Below are positions 45,011-56,497 of a stretch of 64,000 nucleotides of DNA, piece after piece. The position numbers and the translations under genes were made by a program. Location: contig JAZHRO010000036.1 of assembly GCA_037157565.1 (NCBI GenBank), forward strand, positions 17,782,501 through 17,846,500, written 5' to 3'. Within the stretch, counting starts at the first letter, position 1. Every line of letters begins with the position of its first letter. The notes under the pieces are model-generated. The model worked only from the letters and a program-made list of their open reading frames with translations, ran no database searches and had not been told where the DNA came from. The stretch is from Thalassia testudinum. Taxonomy: Eukaryota > Streptophyta > Magnoliopsida > Alismatales > Hydrocharitaceae.

Positions 45011-46325
45011 ATGCCTCGTCGCGGGACTGGTGAGGCGGGCCGCGGGCGCGGCCGAGGACGAGGTCTGCGAGGTGGGCGTGCCATTGCTGACGCCTCAGTA
45101 GACCAGCCACTACTCCCTGGCATCCAGGCCCGGGACCTCGCCCAGCTGATATGGGATATTGTGCGAGAGGAGCTCCACCCACCGCCCCGAGCGCCTCCCC
45201 TTGGGGCTGCGGAGGGGGAGTCCTTTGTGGGACTACCCAACGGACGCGGTGCTAAATGCGGGGGAGGGGATGGGCCGCCGCAGCCCCCACCTTCCTCCGA
45301 CACTTCTGTGCACGAGGCACCTTTGCCTGGAGGTGCACCAGCATCCCCACTGCAGCACCACTCCGAGCTCTTTGGGTAGTTCCGGAAGCTGAAGCCCCCA
45401 TCCTTCAAAGGGGATGAGGACCCGACCGAGGCAGAGGACTGGCTTGAGCAGCTGGAGAAGATTTTTGACACCCTTCACCCCCCGATGGAGTGCCGTGTGG
45501 CCTTTGCCATGTACCAGCTGGAGAGTGCGGCACACAGGTGGTGGAGGGCGGTCCGGGGACAGGAGAGGGACGAGCCTACCTGGGATTGGTTCGTCACCCT
45601 CTTCTGCGAGCAGTACTTTCCCCAGATGTGGCAGGACCAGAAGAGGCGAGAGTTCCACACTCTTCTTCAAGGGACGATGACTGTGAGCGCGTACCGCACG
45701 CGTTTCTTGGAGCTGTCCCGCTTTGCAGCGACAGCAGTAGCCATAGAGGAGGAGCGCCTTTGGAGGTTCACCGAGGGGCTCCGACCTGCGATCAGGGGGT
45801 ATGTCAAACCCCTGAAGCTGCCTATGTTTTCGAGGGTGGTAGAGGCAGCTATGACTTCTGAGGAGACCAACCCGTCCGCGTGAGACACTGACGGCGGGCA
45901 GAAGAGGCCCTTTCAGCCAGACTTTTCACAGGGCCGGCAAGAGAGGAGACACGTGGCTTTCGCAGGAGAGCCATCACATTTTGTAGGGCCATCAGTGGCC
46001 TTTGGGGGCCCTCGACAGGGGCCATTCGCCAGCACCGGACCACCACCTAGCCGACAGCAGGGACCCACTGAGGGCGGGAGTCGGGTTCCCCTCTGTTATT
46101 AGTGTGGCCAGCCGGGCCACATCAGGAGGGACTGCCCGTCTAGGGCAGGAGGTCAGCAGATACTTCCCGCGTAGAGCACTAGAGGGCACGCAGGAGGCCG
46201 CGGTTACCAGGGGCGAGGAGGAGGACAGCAGTCACGAGGAGGGTACTGGCCAGCACCTGCCCGTCCGACGAAGAATGTGGCTGCTTCGTCCGCACCTAGA
46301 GCTGAGGGGCGTATCAACCCCCTGA
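45011..46325 (+). pseudogene. gag: T2 gag
   Basis: The ATG at 45011 (MPRRGTGEAGRG) follows a CTCCTTGCAG stretch and is preferred to the upstream ATG at 44972 because T3 has the same MPRRG start. Order: Gly/Arg-rich N-terminus, Pro-rich linker, capsid region with FRKLKPPSFKG, AEDWLEQLEKIF, AHRWWRAVRG and TFLELSRFA-like blocks, then a CX2CX4HX4C zinc knuckle CGQPGHIRRDC and a Gly/Arg-rich tail. Stops at 45377-45379 and 46100-46102 (in the knuckle), 46172-46174 (all TAG) and 45881-45883 (TGA) interrupt one frame. Gag would package element RNA. The frame continues directly into pol. Confidence 0.92.
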
Positions 46326-49300
46326 CACACAGGGATGCCAGAGCTTCGGGCTCGGTAGTGGCAGGTATGGTTTCAGTTTCCGGCAGACTCGTTTACACAC
46401 TTTTCGATTCCGGCACTACGCACTCGTTTGTTGCAGCCAGTTTCGCAGTTAGTTTGGGCCAGGATTTTACGCTGTTAGAGAATCTGTTCATAATCAGAGG
46501 TCTGAGTGGTCAGCTGTTTGTAGCTGAGGAGGTGTACACGGATTGCGAGGTCAGCGTCGGGGGACATAGCCTGCCAGCTAACCTGATTATGATACAGATG
46601 GAGGACTTTGGAGTGATTCTGGGGATGGACTGGCTGTCCGCTTACCACGCCTTGGTAGACTGTTTTGAGAGGAAGATTGTCTTCTCCATGCCGGAGTTGC
46701 CTTCTTTCGAGTTTCACTGACAGCCAGTGGACGGAGGCTTCAGGTGCATTTCGGCACTTCGGGCGGCAAGACTTTTGAGCCAGGGGTGTGAGGGCTTCCT
46801 AGCTTGTGTGGTGGCAAAGCCTAGCCCTGTGGCAGACTTCCACAGCATCCCGGTGGTCAGAGAGTACCCTGACGTGTTTCCAGATGAATTACCAGGACTA
46901 CCACCCGAGTGCGAGATCGAGTTTGAGATCTCGCTAGTACCAAGAACCAGCCCCATCTCCACTGCGCCATACAGGATGGCACCGCTTGAGCTACGAGAGC
47001 TTAAGTCTCAGTTGCAGGACCTTTTGGAGAAGGGTTTCGTGAGGCCCAGTGCATCTCCCTGGGGAGCCCCGGTACTGTTTGTGAAAAAGAAGGATGGTAC
47101 CCTACGCCTTTGTGTGAACTACCGACAGCTGAATAGGGTCACCATCAAGAATAGATATCCGCTGCCGAGGATCGACGACTTGTTTGACCAATTGCGGGGT
47201 GCCACGGTGTTCTCCAAGATCGACTTGAGGTCGAGATACCACCAGTTGAGGATCAGGGAGACTGACGTCTCCAAGACAGCTTTCTGCACCCGGTACGGAC
47301 ACTACAAGTTTTTGGTCATGCCGTTTGGGCTGACCAATGCCCCCGCTGCTTTCATGGATCTGATGAACCGGGTGTTTAGACCGTACTTGGACCAGTTCGT
47401 GGTGGTTTTCATAGATGATGTACTCATCTATTCTAGAGATCAAACGCAGCACGAACAGCACTTACGGATGGTTCTGGACACTCTAAGATGACGTAGGCTG
47501 TACGCCAAATACAGCAAGTGCGAGTTCTGGTTGAGGGAGGTGACCTTCTTAGGTCATGTGATCTCTAGAGATGGCTTGGCAGTGGACCCAGCCAAGGTCG
47601 AGGCAGTACTCAGGTGGGAGAGACCGCATTCAGTCACTGAGATTCACAGTTTCCTGGGACTGGCAGGCTACTACAGACGATTCATCAGAGGATTTTCACA
47701 GATTGCGCGTCCTATGACACAGTTGACCCGGAAGGATGTGCCCTTCACTTGGACAGACGCCTGTGAGGCGTGTTTTCTGGAGCTGAAGGAGAGGTTGACC
47801 TCGGCTCCCGTGCTCACCATCCCTGACAGTAGTGGCGGGTTCGTTGTGTACACGGACGCCTCCTTGCAGGGGTTAGGAGGTGTGCTCATGCAGAGGGGTC
47901 ACGTTGTCGCTTACGCTTCGCGACAACTGAAGCCCCATGAGCATACCTACCCTACCCACGACCTAGAGTTGGCAGCGGTTGTCTTCGGGCAGAAGACCTG
48001 GAGGCACTACTTGTACGGTGAGACCTTCGAGATTTTCACAGATCACACGAGCCTCAGATACCTTTTTTATCAGAAGGATCTCAACATGAGACAGAGACTT
48101 TGGTTGGAGCTCCTGAAGGACTACGACTGCAGCATCTCCTACCACCCGGGGAAGGCCAATGTGGTGGTTGACGCCTTGAGCCGTAAGGCGCCCGCACACT
48201 TGGCCAGTTTACAGTTACAGAGTTGGAGCCTTTTGGAGGAGGTGGGCAGTTGGCGACCCCTGGAGTTACAGGGGCACTGTGGGGCAGTGACGGTGACACG
48301 ACAGACTAGGCCAGAGCTGATAGACCGCATCATCACAGGACAGATGGCCGATCCGTACTTGCAGTCCTTGTGCAACAGAGTACTATCAGGAGACCCAGGG
48401 GACTTCTCTATCACATACCAGGTACTGTGCCCGAGGGGACGGTTGTGCGTCCCCAGAGACGAGGAGCTGTTGAGAGAGCTTCTGACTGAGGCACACAGTT
48501 CCAGATTCACCATACATCCCAGAAACACGAAGATGTACCACGACTTGAGAAGCAAGTTTTGGTGGAGGGGGATGAAGCGGGATGTGGGTGAATTCGTGCA
48601 GCAGCGCTTAGTGTGCCAGCAGGTGAAAGCCGAGCATCAGAGGCCTGTAGGGCCACTACAGCCACTTCTAGTGCCAGAGTGGAAGTGGGAGAGCATCACC
48701 ATGGATTTGGTGGTGGGCTTACCTGTTACCCATCGAGGGCACGATGCTGTCTGGGTAATTGTGGATAGACTGACGAAGACGGCACGATTCCTGCTGATCC
48801 GAGTCACTTTGGGACCAGCACAGTTAGTAGAGAGGTATATCCGCGACGTGGTACGACTACACGGAGTTCTGCAGGAGATCGTATCCGATCGGGATACCCG
48901 CTTTACGTCCCAGTTTTGGGCTGAGTTTCAGCAGGCCTTGGGGACGCGGTTGAGGTTTAGTACAGCTTACCACCCCCAGACGGACGGACAGTCTGAGCGC
49001 ACGATACAGACACTTGAGGACCTTTTGCGTGCCTGTGTACTGGACTGGAGGGGCTCTTGGGAGGAACACCTGCCCCTGGTGGAGTTTGCATACAACAACA
49101 GTTATCACTCGAGCATCGGCATGGCTCCCTACGAGGCTTTGTACGGACGCAGGTGTACGGTACCCTTGAGTTGGGTTGAAGTGGGGACCAAGTGGGAGGT
49201 TGGCCCCAGGTTGATCCGACAGAGTCAGGAGGTAGTCGAGCAGATCCACAGGCTACTCCACACTGTCAGGAGTAGACAGAAGAGCTACGCGGATCGGAGA

Positions 49301-49773
49301 CGTAGAGAGGTGCAGTTTGAGGTTGGGGACCACATCTTTCTCCGTGTTTCGCCCATGAAGGGCCTGCAGCGGTTTGGGGTGAGAGGGAAGCTCGCGCCGA
49401 GGTTTGTGGGGCCTTTGAGGTCCTGGAGCGGGTTAGACCCGTTGCTTACAGGCTTGCCCTCCCTCCCCAGCTTTCTAGTGTGCACAACGTGTTCCACGTG
49501 TCCAACCTCAGGAAGTACTTAGCCGATCCCAGTCACGTACTGAGTCACGAGAGCGTCGAGGTGGACGACAACCTTACCTACCCCGAGCGGCCAGTGCAGA
49601 TTCTAGACCGAGCCGTTTGCAGTTTGAGACGAAAGCAAGTGCCCCTGGTAAAGGTTTTATGGAGGAGCCAGCGGTACGAGGAGGCTACCTGGGAGCCTGA
49701 GGCGGCAATGCGAGAGAGGTACCCGGAACTCTTCGTGGGTACGTCTTTTCGGACCGGCTTCGGTCCCCTTTGA
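46326..49773 (+). pseudogene. pol: T2 pol: protease, reverse transcriptase, RNase H, integrase, chromodomain
   Basis: Same frame as gag. Protease: LFDSGTTHSF at about 46397-46430. Reverse transcriptase: [45 protein letters not shown] and [10 protein letters not shown] with the catalytic pair at 47414-47419. RNase [34 protein letters not shown]. Integrase: a zinc region from 48480 in which the first Cys of the HHCC set is Arg ([10 protein letters not shown]), then the core with [20 protein letters not shown] and [12 protein letters not shown]. Chromodomain: VKVLWRSQRYEEATWEPE at 49650-49705. Stops at 46718-46720 and 47489-47491 (TGA) and a one-base loss in a T run at about 49413 break it; the tail 49480-49773 is in another frame. 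Ends at TGA 49771-49773. Confidence 0.95.
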
Positions 49774-49849
49774 GTTTGTTATGGTTACTATGACGTTTTT
49801 CCCACACCCTAGTTAGCGCAAGTTTCGGGGACGAAACTTCCTTTGAGTT
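49774..49849 (+). other. T2 3' untranslated region without a normal polypurine tract
   Basis: The stretch holds TTTCGGGGACGAAACTT, a motif usual just upstream of the polypurine tract in related elements, but the next bases are CCTTTGAGTTT rather than a purine run. A 16-bp direct repeat, CCTTTGAGTTTGTTAT, at 49767-49782 and 49840-49855 spans the LTR junction, so this end looks rearranged. Confidence 0.6.
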
Positions 49850-52530
49850 TGTTATATTATTACGAACGCACTCAAGACGTTTTTTTTAAGGTATCTGGGA
49901 GGTGTCCCAGACGTCTGGCCAGACGTATGGAACCACTTCCAGACGTCTGGGATCTATTTTCGGTGGCACGCGGGACTGCATCTGCGCACAGGCGCGCACA
50001 GACCCTCAACCGTCTTCCTCTCTCTTTTTCCCTCTCTCCTCCTGCGGCCGCAGGCGCAGCGCTGTCGCTCTCTCTCTATCTATCTCTCCCTGCGCGGCTT
50101 TAAAAATGCCATGCCCTCTCCCTCACTCTCTTCACCTCCTCCCCCTTCCTCTTCTCCATCCAACTGGTGCGCGAGTGCGAGCGTGAGCGAGCGGCGGCGG
50201 CAACAGCCGCGGTGGGTGCGGGAGGAGGTGCTGCGCGAGGGAGGAGGCGTCTGCTGTGAGGGCTCGAGCCTGCCGGGGCTGCTACAGCCGACCGGCGGGG
50301 GGAGCAGCAGGCGTCTGGGGTGACGCGGGAGGCCTGCTGCAGCTCGAGCAACAGGCCGTGCGTCGCGAGCGGAGGGCGAGTCGCGCCCTGATTCTGGAAT
50401 TTTCTCCAGAATCAAACTCTAGGCTTTCAACCAGACAACGGGGAAGACGTCTGGAGGACTGTCTAGAAATCTGGTAAGTAAGTTATTTTTGTACCTTCTT
50501 CCTTTCCTATGACCATCCGCACTAAGAGAGAAATGGGTACGTGCAGGGTCTGAGATTCGCATCCAACGCGAATCAGACGTCTGGCTGCAGTGCCAGACGT
50601 CCGGGGTGACCATTGGACGTCTGGGAACTAGGCCAGATGCCCCCGCAGGCTTCTGGACGTCTGAGAGACCACGCCGAGCAAAGGTAACCTCTGATCCACT
50701 TTTTAAGACGTCGGGAAGAGGTTCCAGACGTCTGATTTTGCACTGTTTCGTCGTTTTCGACCCGTTTAGGGCCCGTTCGGAGTCCATTTTTCGCATTTCG
50801 AGTTGTGTGCTTTTCGGAATTAAATCCTCTACCCGTCTGCAGTAGCTTTATACTATTTTAAAAAACTCCTTGTGTTTGATCCTTGTGATAGGACCCCATT
50901 CCGTTGCAGTCTCGGGGGTTGCGGAGGCACGCGGGATTCCCGACCACGCCCCCAGTACTCCTGTTGTAACCGGTAGAGTGGCTTTTAAGTTTATTGGTAT
51001 AATCTGTTAAATTATGGAACCATAAATAGCACCTAGGACATTGCATGAATCCTAGGAATGAGAAACTAGAATGAATGGTAGATCCTAGGGTGTTGCATGA
51101 ATCGTAGGGCTGGAAAATTATATTGTATGATAGATCTTAGGGTATGGCATGAATCCTAGGATGGGAAGAACCAGTGGAATACATGAATACTGCAGTCTTG
51201 GAAAATGTGGAAAGGAAATAATAGCTGCCTGTGAATTGAATTAATAGTTGCTTACTATGAATAAATAAACGTGATTGAGAACATGGATTGTAAGAACGTG
51301 AAACTGGAAAGTGAAACCTAGATGTTCTGAGTTAAAAGAGCTGGAACCCTACGGGAAATTAGGAGTGGAACTCCTGGAAAGATAAAGGAATGGAACTGAG
51401 AAATAAAGACGTGGTAGTGTGCTGTCTCTTGGGTATGTAGTACCAAGGGAAGTACCTGTACCTGTTTAGTGCAGAGCGGAGCCAATCGCCCCAGGGACCC
51501 GGGGTTAGGACTGGCCACTTTGTACCGACTTGCTGGCCCTCGTGTACGTAGTACCGAGGGGAGCTACTAGTGTAGGGAGGGCACTAGCTACCCCACGGGC
51601 CCCGGGGTTCTGCTAGCCTCCTACACCGACTTGTTAGGCCCACTGGGCAAACCAAGGTAGTCAGGCGAGGGTGCGCGGACTGTGGAGGGGCAAGGCTCCT
51701 GTTTGGTTACTGTGGAGGGGTTGGACCCCTGTTATTGAGAGGGCTTTGCCCTGTACCAAGCTGTGCTTTGGGCGCACCCGTTAACGGAAACGACTGACCA
51801 CGTGCCAGTGCGGGTTAGCTATATGTGCCTTTATCACGCGTGCCGTAGTCACCGATACATCTGTCCGTGACCTTGGGGTGGTTGACTGAGAGTAGGATCA
51901 CCACGGGGGACTCTCCCGGCTAGGAGAGCACCACATGCTACTTCTACTTTTTGGAAAAGACTGCAATCAAGATCGTTCCCACGAGGAACATTCGAGATCA
52001 AGTAAAGGACCTGAGAAATAAATGAAATCGTGAGACAATTGAAAGACGTAAATAAAGAAAGTAACATAACATAACAGCTACTGTACACTCTACTATTTCT
52101 TTAGTTTTAGTTGCCACTCTACTCAGTGTTTTGCTGACGTGCTACACCGTTACCTTTCAGGATCAGGTGTTGAGCAGCCAGGGTCAGTGGCTGCAGAGGA
52201 CGCTAGGCCAAGTAGGGCCCAGTAGAGTTACCACCGTTCTCTTGTACCTCTTTTTGTTCCACTGTAGTGAGTAGTTCTTATTACCGCTGTACTTTTCTTT
52301 ACCTGCAGTTCATATCATGTTATAAATGTTGTTCTACTGTTGTGGTGGTATATACTGTAGTGGCTTCTTTCCTTACTGCTGTATTTCCTTACTGTTAGTT
52401 ATATTCATGCTGAATGTGGTTTATTTTACTGCACTTTTGGTTACTTCCTCGTTGGACGACTAGGTCTTGGGATTAGTCGAGTCGGTCCGATTCTCGTGCC
52501 TCGTAGGGGCTCGGGAATCGGGTCGTTACA
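49850..52530 (+). repeat. 3' LTR of T2
   Basis: 2681 bp, starts TGTTATATTATTACGAACGC and ends GGTCGTTACA. It matches the 5' LTR throughout, with an 8-bp difference near the start and two larger indels in the CG-rich block (near 50270-50360). It carries the same dyad arrays, TATA-like box (50099-50106), donor-like site (50683/50684) and repeat units. Confidence 0.93.
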
Positions 52531-52535
52531 CCATA

Positions 52536-53320
52536 CAACCACCCATGCCTCCATACAACCCCCCATGCCACCATACCCCACCCCCCATCCCCACACACCC
52601 TTAAACACCCCCTCCTCCATTTTGTTCTCCACCACAGTAGCCCTCCTCCCCTGCCGTAGAGAGGTGTGTAGCCGAGAAAGGGAGAGCATGAAGGAGATTG
52701 AGAGAGGGTGAGGTTAGGAGCAGAGGAAGAGAGGCACTGCGAGGAAGGCTCTGCGCGCAGAGCTGGGAGTCATTTTTCTGAATTATTAAATGTCTGCGAT
52801 GTTTGCCAGGTGTCTGGAGGGATCATCGAAAGTCTAAAGGGAGTTCAGGACGTTTGGTGGCATGCAAGTATCAGGGGCATCGAGAAGGTGCGTTGGTGCG
52901 ACATTCAAGGCACTTTAGGACATCTGGAAGCAGCGCCAGACATCTGACTGCTCCCTCAAATGATTGGGAGCAGTGCCAGACATTTTGAACACCCTCAGAC
53001 GGCTGTGAAGGGAAGCAGAGGATGGAAACAGATTCAAGAACGCAAGGTGAGATCCTACGCTCATTTAAGATGTCTGGGACTCTCCCCACACATTTGATTT
53101 TGATTAGGGTGCACGTATTTGGGCCGGTTCAGGACCCAAACGAAGTCGGTTTTGCACAAAGTACTGTTGGTTTTCCTTATGAATTCCCTACATGTTAGGG
53201 TTGTATCCATACTATTTTGAGCTTATTTCACATAATGGTCAACAATGTTAATGATTGACAGGATCAACTATTTGGAATAGGTCTCCAGTCCGTAGTGCAC
53301 ACAAGACCCTTGGATACATC
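52536..53320 (+). repeat. T3 5' LTR, second piece
   Basis: Continues the C-rich stretch after T2 and aligns with T1 450-1290: decayed TATA (TTAAAC near 52602), phased dyads at 52788, 52808, 52828, 52848 and 52918, 52938, 52958, 52978, a pair at 53066/53086, and donor-like CAAG|GTGAGA at 53046/53047. Cut by B after ACATC. No gene. Confidence 0.8.
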
Positions 53321-54077
53321 TGTTGAACGTGTACGAACCTACGCTAACGTGTTCGGTTTTGGAAAACCTGTCGTTGTAGTTCGAAAGCGAAGAATTCGTG
53401 TTCAACAAATAAAATTTATACCGAAATTAAAATTCCGGGTCGAACACAGGGAGGCGGACGTTTGATTTAAAAACTACGTGTTTCTTTTTATTTGTTACAG
53501 AATAATTCAATTTAGTACTATCTAATTATTTACAATAAATAGAAGAGAGAGAGAGTAAGAGAGAAAGAGAATATTACACAGAGAAATAAAAATGAGATGT
53601 AGAATAAATAAGGAATTTTTGCATTGAAGAGATTGTTCATTACAACTGGAAAGCATAAAATAATTACTCTAGAAAGTGATAAATTTACTCTAGAAAGCAT
53701 TAAAAGAATGGGGGGAGAAATGTCCTCCTCGACGGTCGCTTGGAGGACGAGTAGATTAATCTAGAAAGTAGTAAATCTATACTAGAAAGCGGTAAAAAGA
53801 ATAGGGAGAGAGAAATCCTCCTCGACGGTTGCTTGGAGGACGAGTCGGACGGGACGACGCCTGGACGAAGGAGAACGAAGCGGGACGAAGGAGGACGAAT
53901 CAGAAGAACGGGAATGAAGCAGCATGCCATCGTCGTCGCGGGATCCACTTCCGAAGGGGAACGAAAATTGGACTTTATCTCGCGAGAAGCATCCCGGGTG
54001 TGGGACAAGCTTCTCTTGAGCTTTGGAGGGGCAGAGAGGAGAAAGAAGGGATGAGAATTTCGTATGGAGGGGGTCTC

Positions 54078-54085
54078 CTTTTATA
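54078..54085 (-). promoter_or_regulatory. TATA box, B 3' LTR
   Basis: TATAAAAG on the minus strand. Confidence 0.6.
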
Positions 54086-54439
54086 GTTGCAAGGAGTGGG
54101 GGCAAAATGGACATTACATCTTCAAAATAATAAATAAGGGGTCTTTAGTGACGGATAAATCTATCACTAAAGCACCGACGTGGCTGTCGCCGCCGCGCCC
54201 ACGCGCGCCTCCTCGGCTGCCCGCTCCTCAACGCTCGCGCACGTCAAGCGCTTTTCAGCCGTCCGATTGCGAGATCGGACGGCTTAAATCACGTCCGGGC
54301 CCGCTACAACCTGCCCGCCTGCACGTTCGATCGCGCGTTACGTGGGGCGTCCAATCGCGCGTCGGCGCTATCGGGGCCCGCGACCGCACGATCTCCATCC
54401 GACGCTCCATACGCCTCAATTACCCGCGCCTTCAATCCC

Positions 54440-54500
54440 CTCACCGCGGCTCGAACCCACGCCCCGCGCTCGCGTAAGCGCGCTCGACCGCTGTGCTGCA
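54440..54500 (-). other. tRNA-like segment (B 3' LTR)
   Basis: The minus strand has box-A-like AGCACAGCGGTCGAGCG (54481-54497), a palindromic GCGCTTACGCGAGCGC arm, and box-B-like GGGTTCGAGCC (54448-54458). Order and spacing follow a tRNA, but the acceptor stem is not evident. Confidence 0.5.
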
Positions 54501-55058
54501 GGGTGCGGATGGTCGAGCGCACGTTTTAAGCGTCGGGCGGCCACAGTCGTTGGATCTCCATTTGACGGCGGAGAGCGATCGGGCGGGGGCCAAGTGGCGC
54601 CATCTTAGCCGTCCATCTTCTGGAAGTTGTAGATGGTGCCACGGATGTCGGATTGACTCGATTTTTGTGTCGTTGGGCTGCGATCGTCGATCCGAATTCA
54701 TCTGTGTGGTCGGATTTGTCATCTGAAGTGTGGATTTACACCATCCTAGCCCTTGATCTTCTAGGGTTCCTCGATCTCTATCTGATGCTACGGATGCTTG
54801 ATTAGGGCGATCTTGGAGTCGTTGAACTCTAATTGTCACCCTGATCACATCCATACGGTTGGATCTTTGATTCGAGGCCCCGATAAAATGTTTGCCCTGT
54901 CCAAGCACATAAAAGGAGACAATTAACCTCCATTTTATCCAAACTACTCTAAATGCGAGATGATGCATGTTATGCAATATTTATATCATGAAATGCAATC
55001 CTATGCTTAAGAACATGCATAAATAGACATTTTAAATAGTGTAAATGTGTTTACATCA

Positions 55059-55090
55059 TACCCCCATGCCTATCTTTTGCTAGTCCCTAG
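55059..55090 (-). other. Polypurine tract of element B
   Basis: The minus strand reads GGGACTAGCAAAAGATAGGC then ATGGGGGTA next to the 3' LTR. Confidence 0.78.
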
Positions 55091-56247
55091 CAAAAACTAT
55101 ATGCTATTTATAAAAGAATTAGGTTAGATTATTTGGACCTGAGTTATTTTCAATCATTAAGAAATTTTCTACTTAGGAACTGAACTTTCAAAGACACAAC
55201 AGTGCCCGGGTATTAGCCAAAATGCAAACCGCCTCAAGCCCTCGCCTTATTCAAAGAAAATTTTCTTTTTCTCTTTTTGGATTTTCAAATTTTAGGGTTC
55301 AAGAGTGGCTTTCTATGACCATTCAACTCACCCAAGATTTGATGAGAATCCTAAGTTTTAAGCATCTTATTGTGATTGTGATAGACTCGTTGACCGGCAA
55401 TTAGAATGGACTTCGGATTTCTACGCCTCTAGGTGACCTCAAAAAGAATTCTGCCTAAAGGTGTATCTTTACAACCGGTAGCTTTCTCCCTACTTTTATT
55501 TTTTTAACGGGGTCAACACAAGGGTGAATCCAGTGTATATCTCCCCAGTTTATTCTACTTCTCCGCTTCTTCCTAAGTGTTTTGGGAATTTTTAGTGTAT
55601 TTTCTGAGCTGGGTTCTGGACAACCGGCCGATAAGCTGTTACCACCGACAACTTGTCAACCATACTCGTGCGGCGAAGTGTGGCTTATTTCTTTTTGTTC
55701 TTTTCTCCTTTTTATTTTTGATTTTTTTTTTTTTTAAGTAGGTGGCTTCCCTGATCTAAGATTTACCTCAAGGCAGCAAAAAGAGAAACGTCCAGTGACT
55801 GGGCTCTGGACAACCTACCTATGGGCTGTTACCCATGATAACTTGCCAGCCATATCACCGTAGAAGGTTCATTAGCTGCCCAATTTCCGTTAGAATCGCC
55901 GAATAACGAGTCAGTGCAAAGAAAGTGTGTAGATGCTTAAAACTCAAAATTCTCTCAAATCAGAGGGCGGGTTGATAAGTTGTATACTTATCACCCAAAC
56001 TTATTTATTCCAATTATAATAGAATTAAGATGGCGAGGACTCAAAGACAAATCCACATTTTAGTGGATATACAGGCTAATTAAGTCCAAAGACCTGAGGG
56101 GTCTTTGTGTTCAGATCCTAATGTAGTATTTTCTAAGATTGAAAATTTTCTTAAACCCAAATTCTCTTTCCTAATTCCGAATTTTTTTTTTATAAAAGAA
56201 AATAAAAAAATCTATGGAGTTGACGAATGAATTCAGAGATGGATATC
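55091..56247 (-). other. 3' spacer of element B
   Basis: About 1.15 kb without a gene. Paired CTGGACAACC...ACTTG units lie at about 55612-55685 and 55798-55860. A stem-loop TGATAAGT-TGTAT-ACTTATCA lies at 55973-55993. T-rich runs are at 55690-55738. Confidence 0.72.
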
Positions 56248-56287
56248 CACCCCCCCATGCCTATCTAATGCAATGTCCTCATTGTAT
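56248..56287 (-). other. Mid-element purine motif (B)
   Basis: The minus strand reads ACAATGAGGACATTGC then TAGGCATGGGGGGGTG, as in A. Confidence 0.68.
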
Positions 56288-56497
56288 TAAAAAGACATAA
56301 AACAGAGTGGAAAAGTGTAGAAAGCACCTGAATTGCGTGAATATCAGGTCCGCTCCAAGATAAAAAGGAAAAAGAATTGTATAAGTGCTGAGTTTAGTGC
56401 CTTCAGCTAGGCACACTATACAAAGAAAAGAAATGAAGAATTCACATGTGTAGGTCAGAATTAGAATGAACAGAAGAATTCACATGTGTAGGTCACA
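56288..56497 (-). pseudogene. Rearranged C-terminal coding remnant of B
   Basis: This interval matches the coding sequence for the hydrophobic tail of A but carries a short direct duplication (GAAGAATTCACATGTGTAGG at about 56431 and 56472) and a deletion. It accounts for the B protein ending soon after HNLVHICG. Confidence 0.55.

Larger units (their letters stand above)
42166..52530 (+). mobile_element. Element T2: complete Tekay/Del-like chromovirus (Ty3/Gypsy)
   Basis: T2 is 10,365 bp with LTRs at 42166-44829 and 49850-52530, both TG...CA, and a CCATA duplication (42161-42165 and 52531-52535). CCATA recurs nearby in this C-rich flank, so the LTR boundaries are the stronger evidence. It has an initiator-Met primer site and a single-frame gag-pol with zinc knuckle, protease, reverse transcriptase, RNase H, integrase and chromodomain. 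Six in-frame stops and one frameshift make it non-functional. LTR length, tRNA primer and C-terminal chromodomain point to the Tekay/Del lineage. Confidence 0.95.
53321..55058 (-). repeat. 3' LTR of element B
   Basis: Plus-strand ends are TGTTGAACGTG and GTTTACATCA. It has a U5-like box GTCGAACACAGGGAGG near 53432, two ~115-bp units each with a CTAGAAAG stretch plus TCCTCCTCGACGGT (about 53655-53840), a TATA box (54078-54085), a palindrome (54138-54176, with two mismatches in one arm), and a tRNA-like segment (54448-54497). ORFs over 54064-54608 are composition artefacts. Confidence 0.9.
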
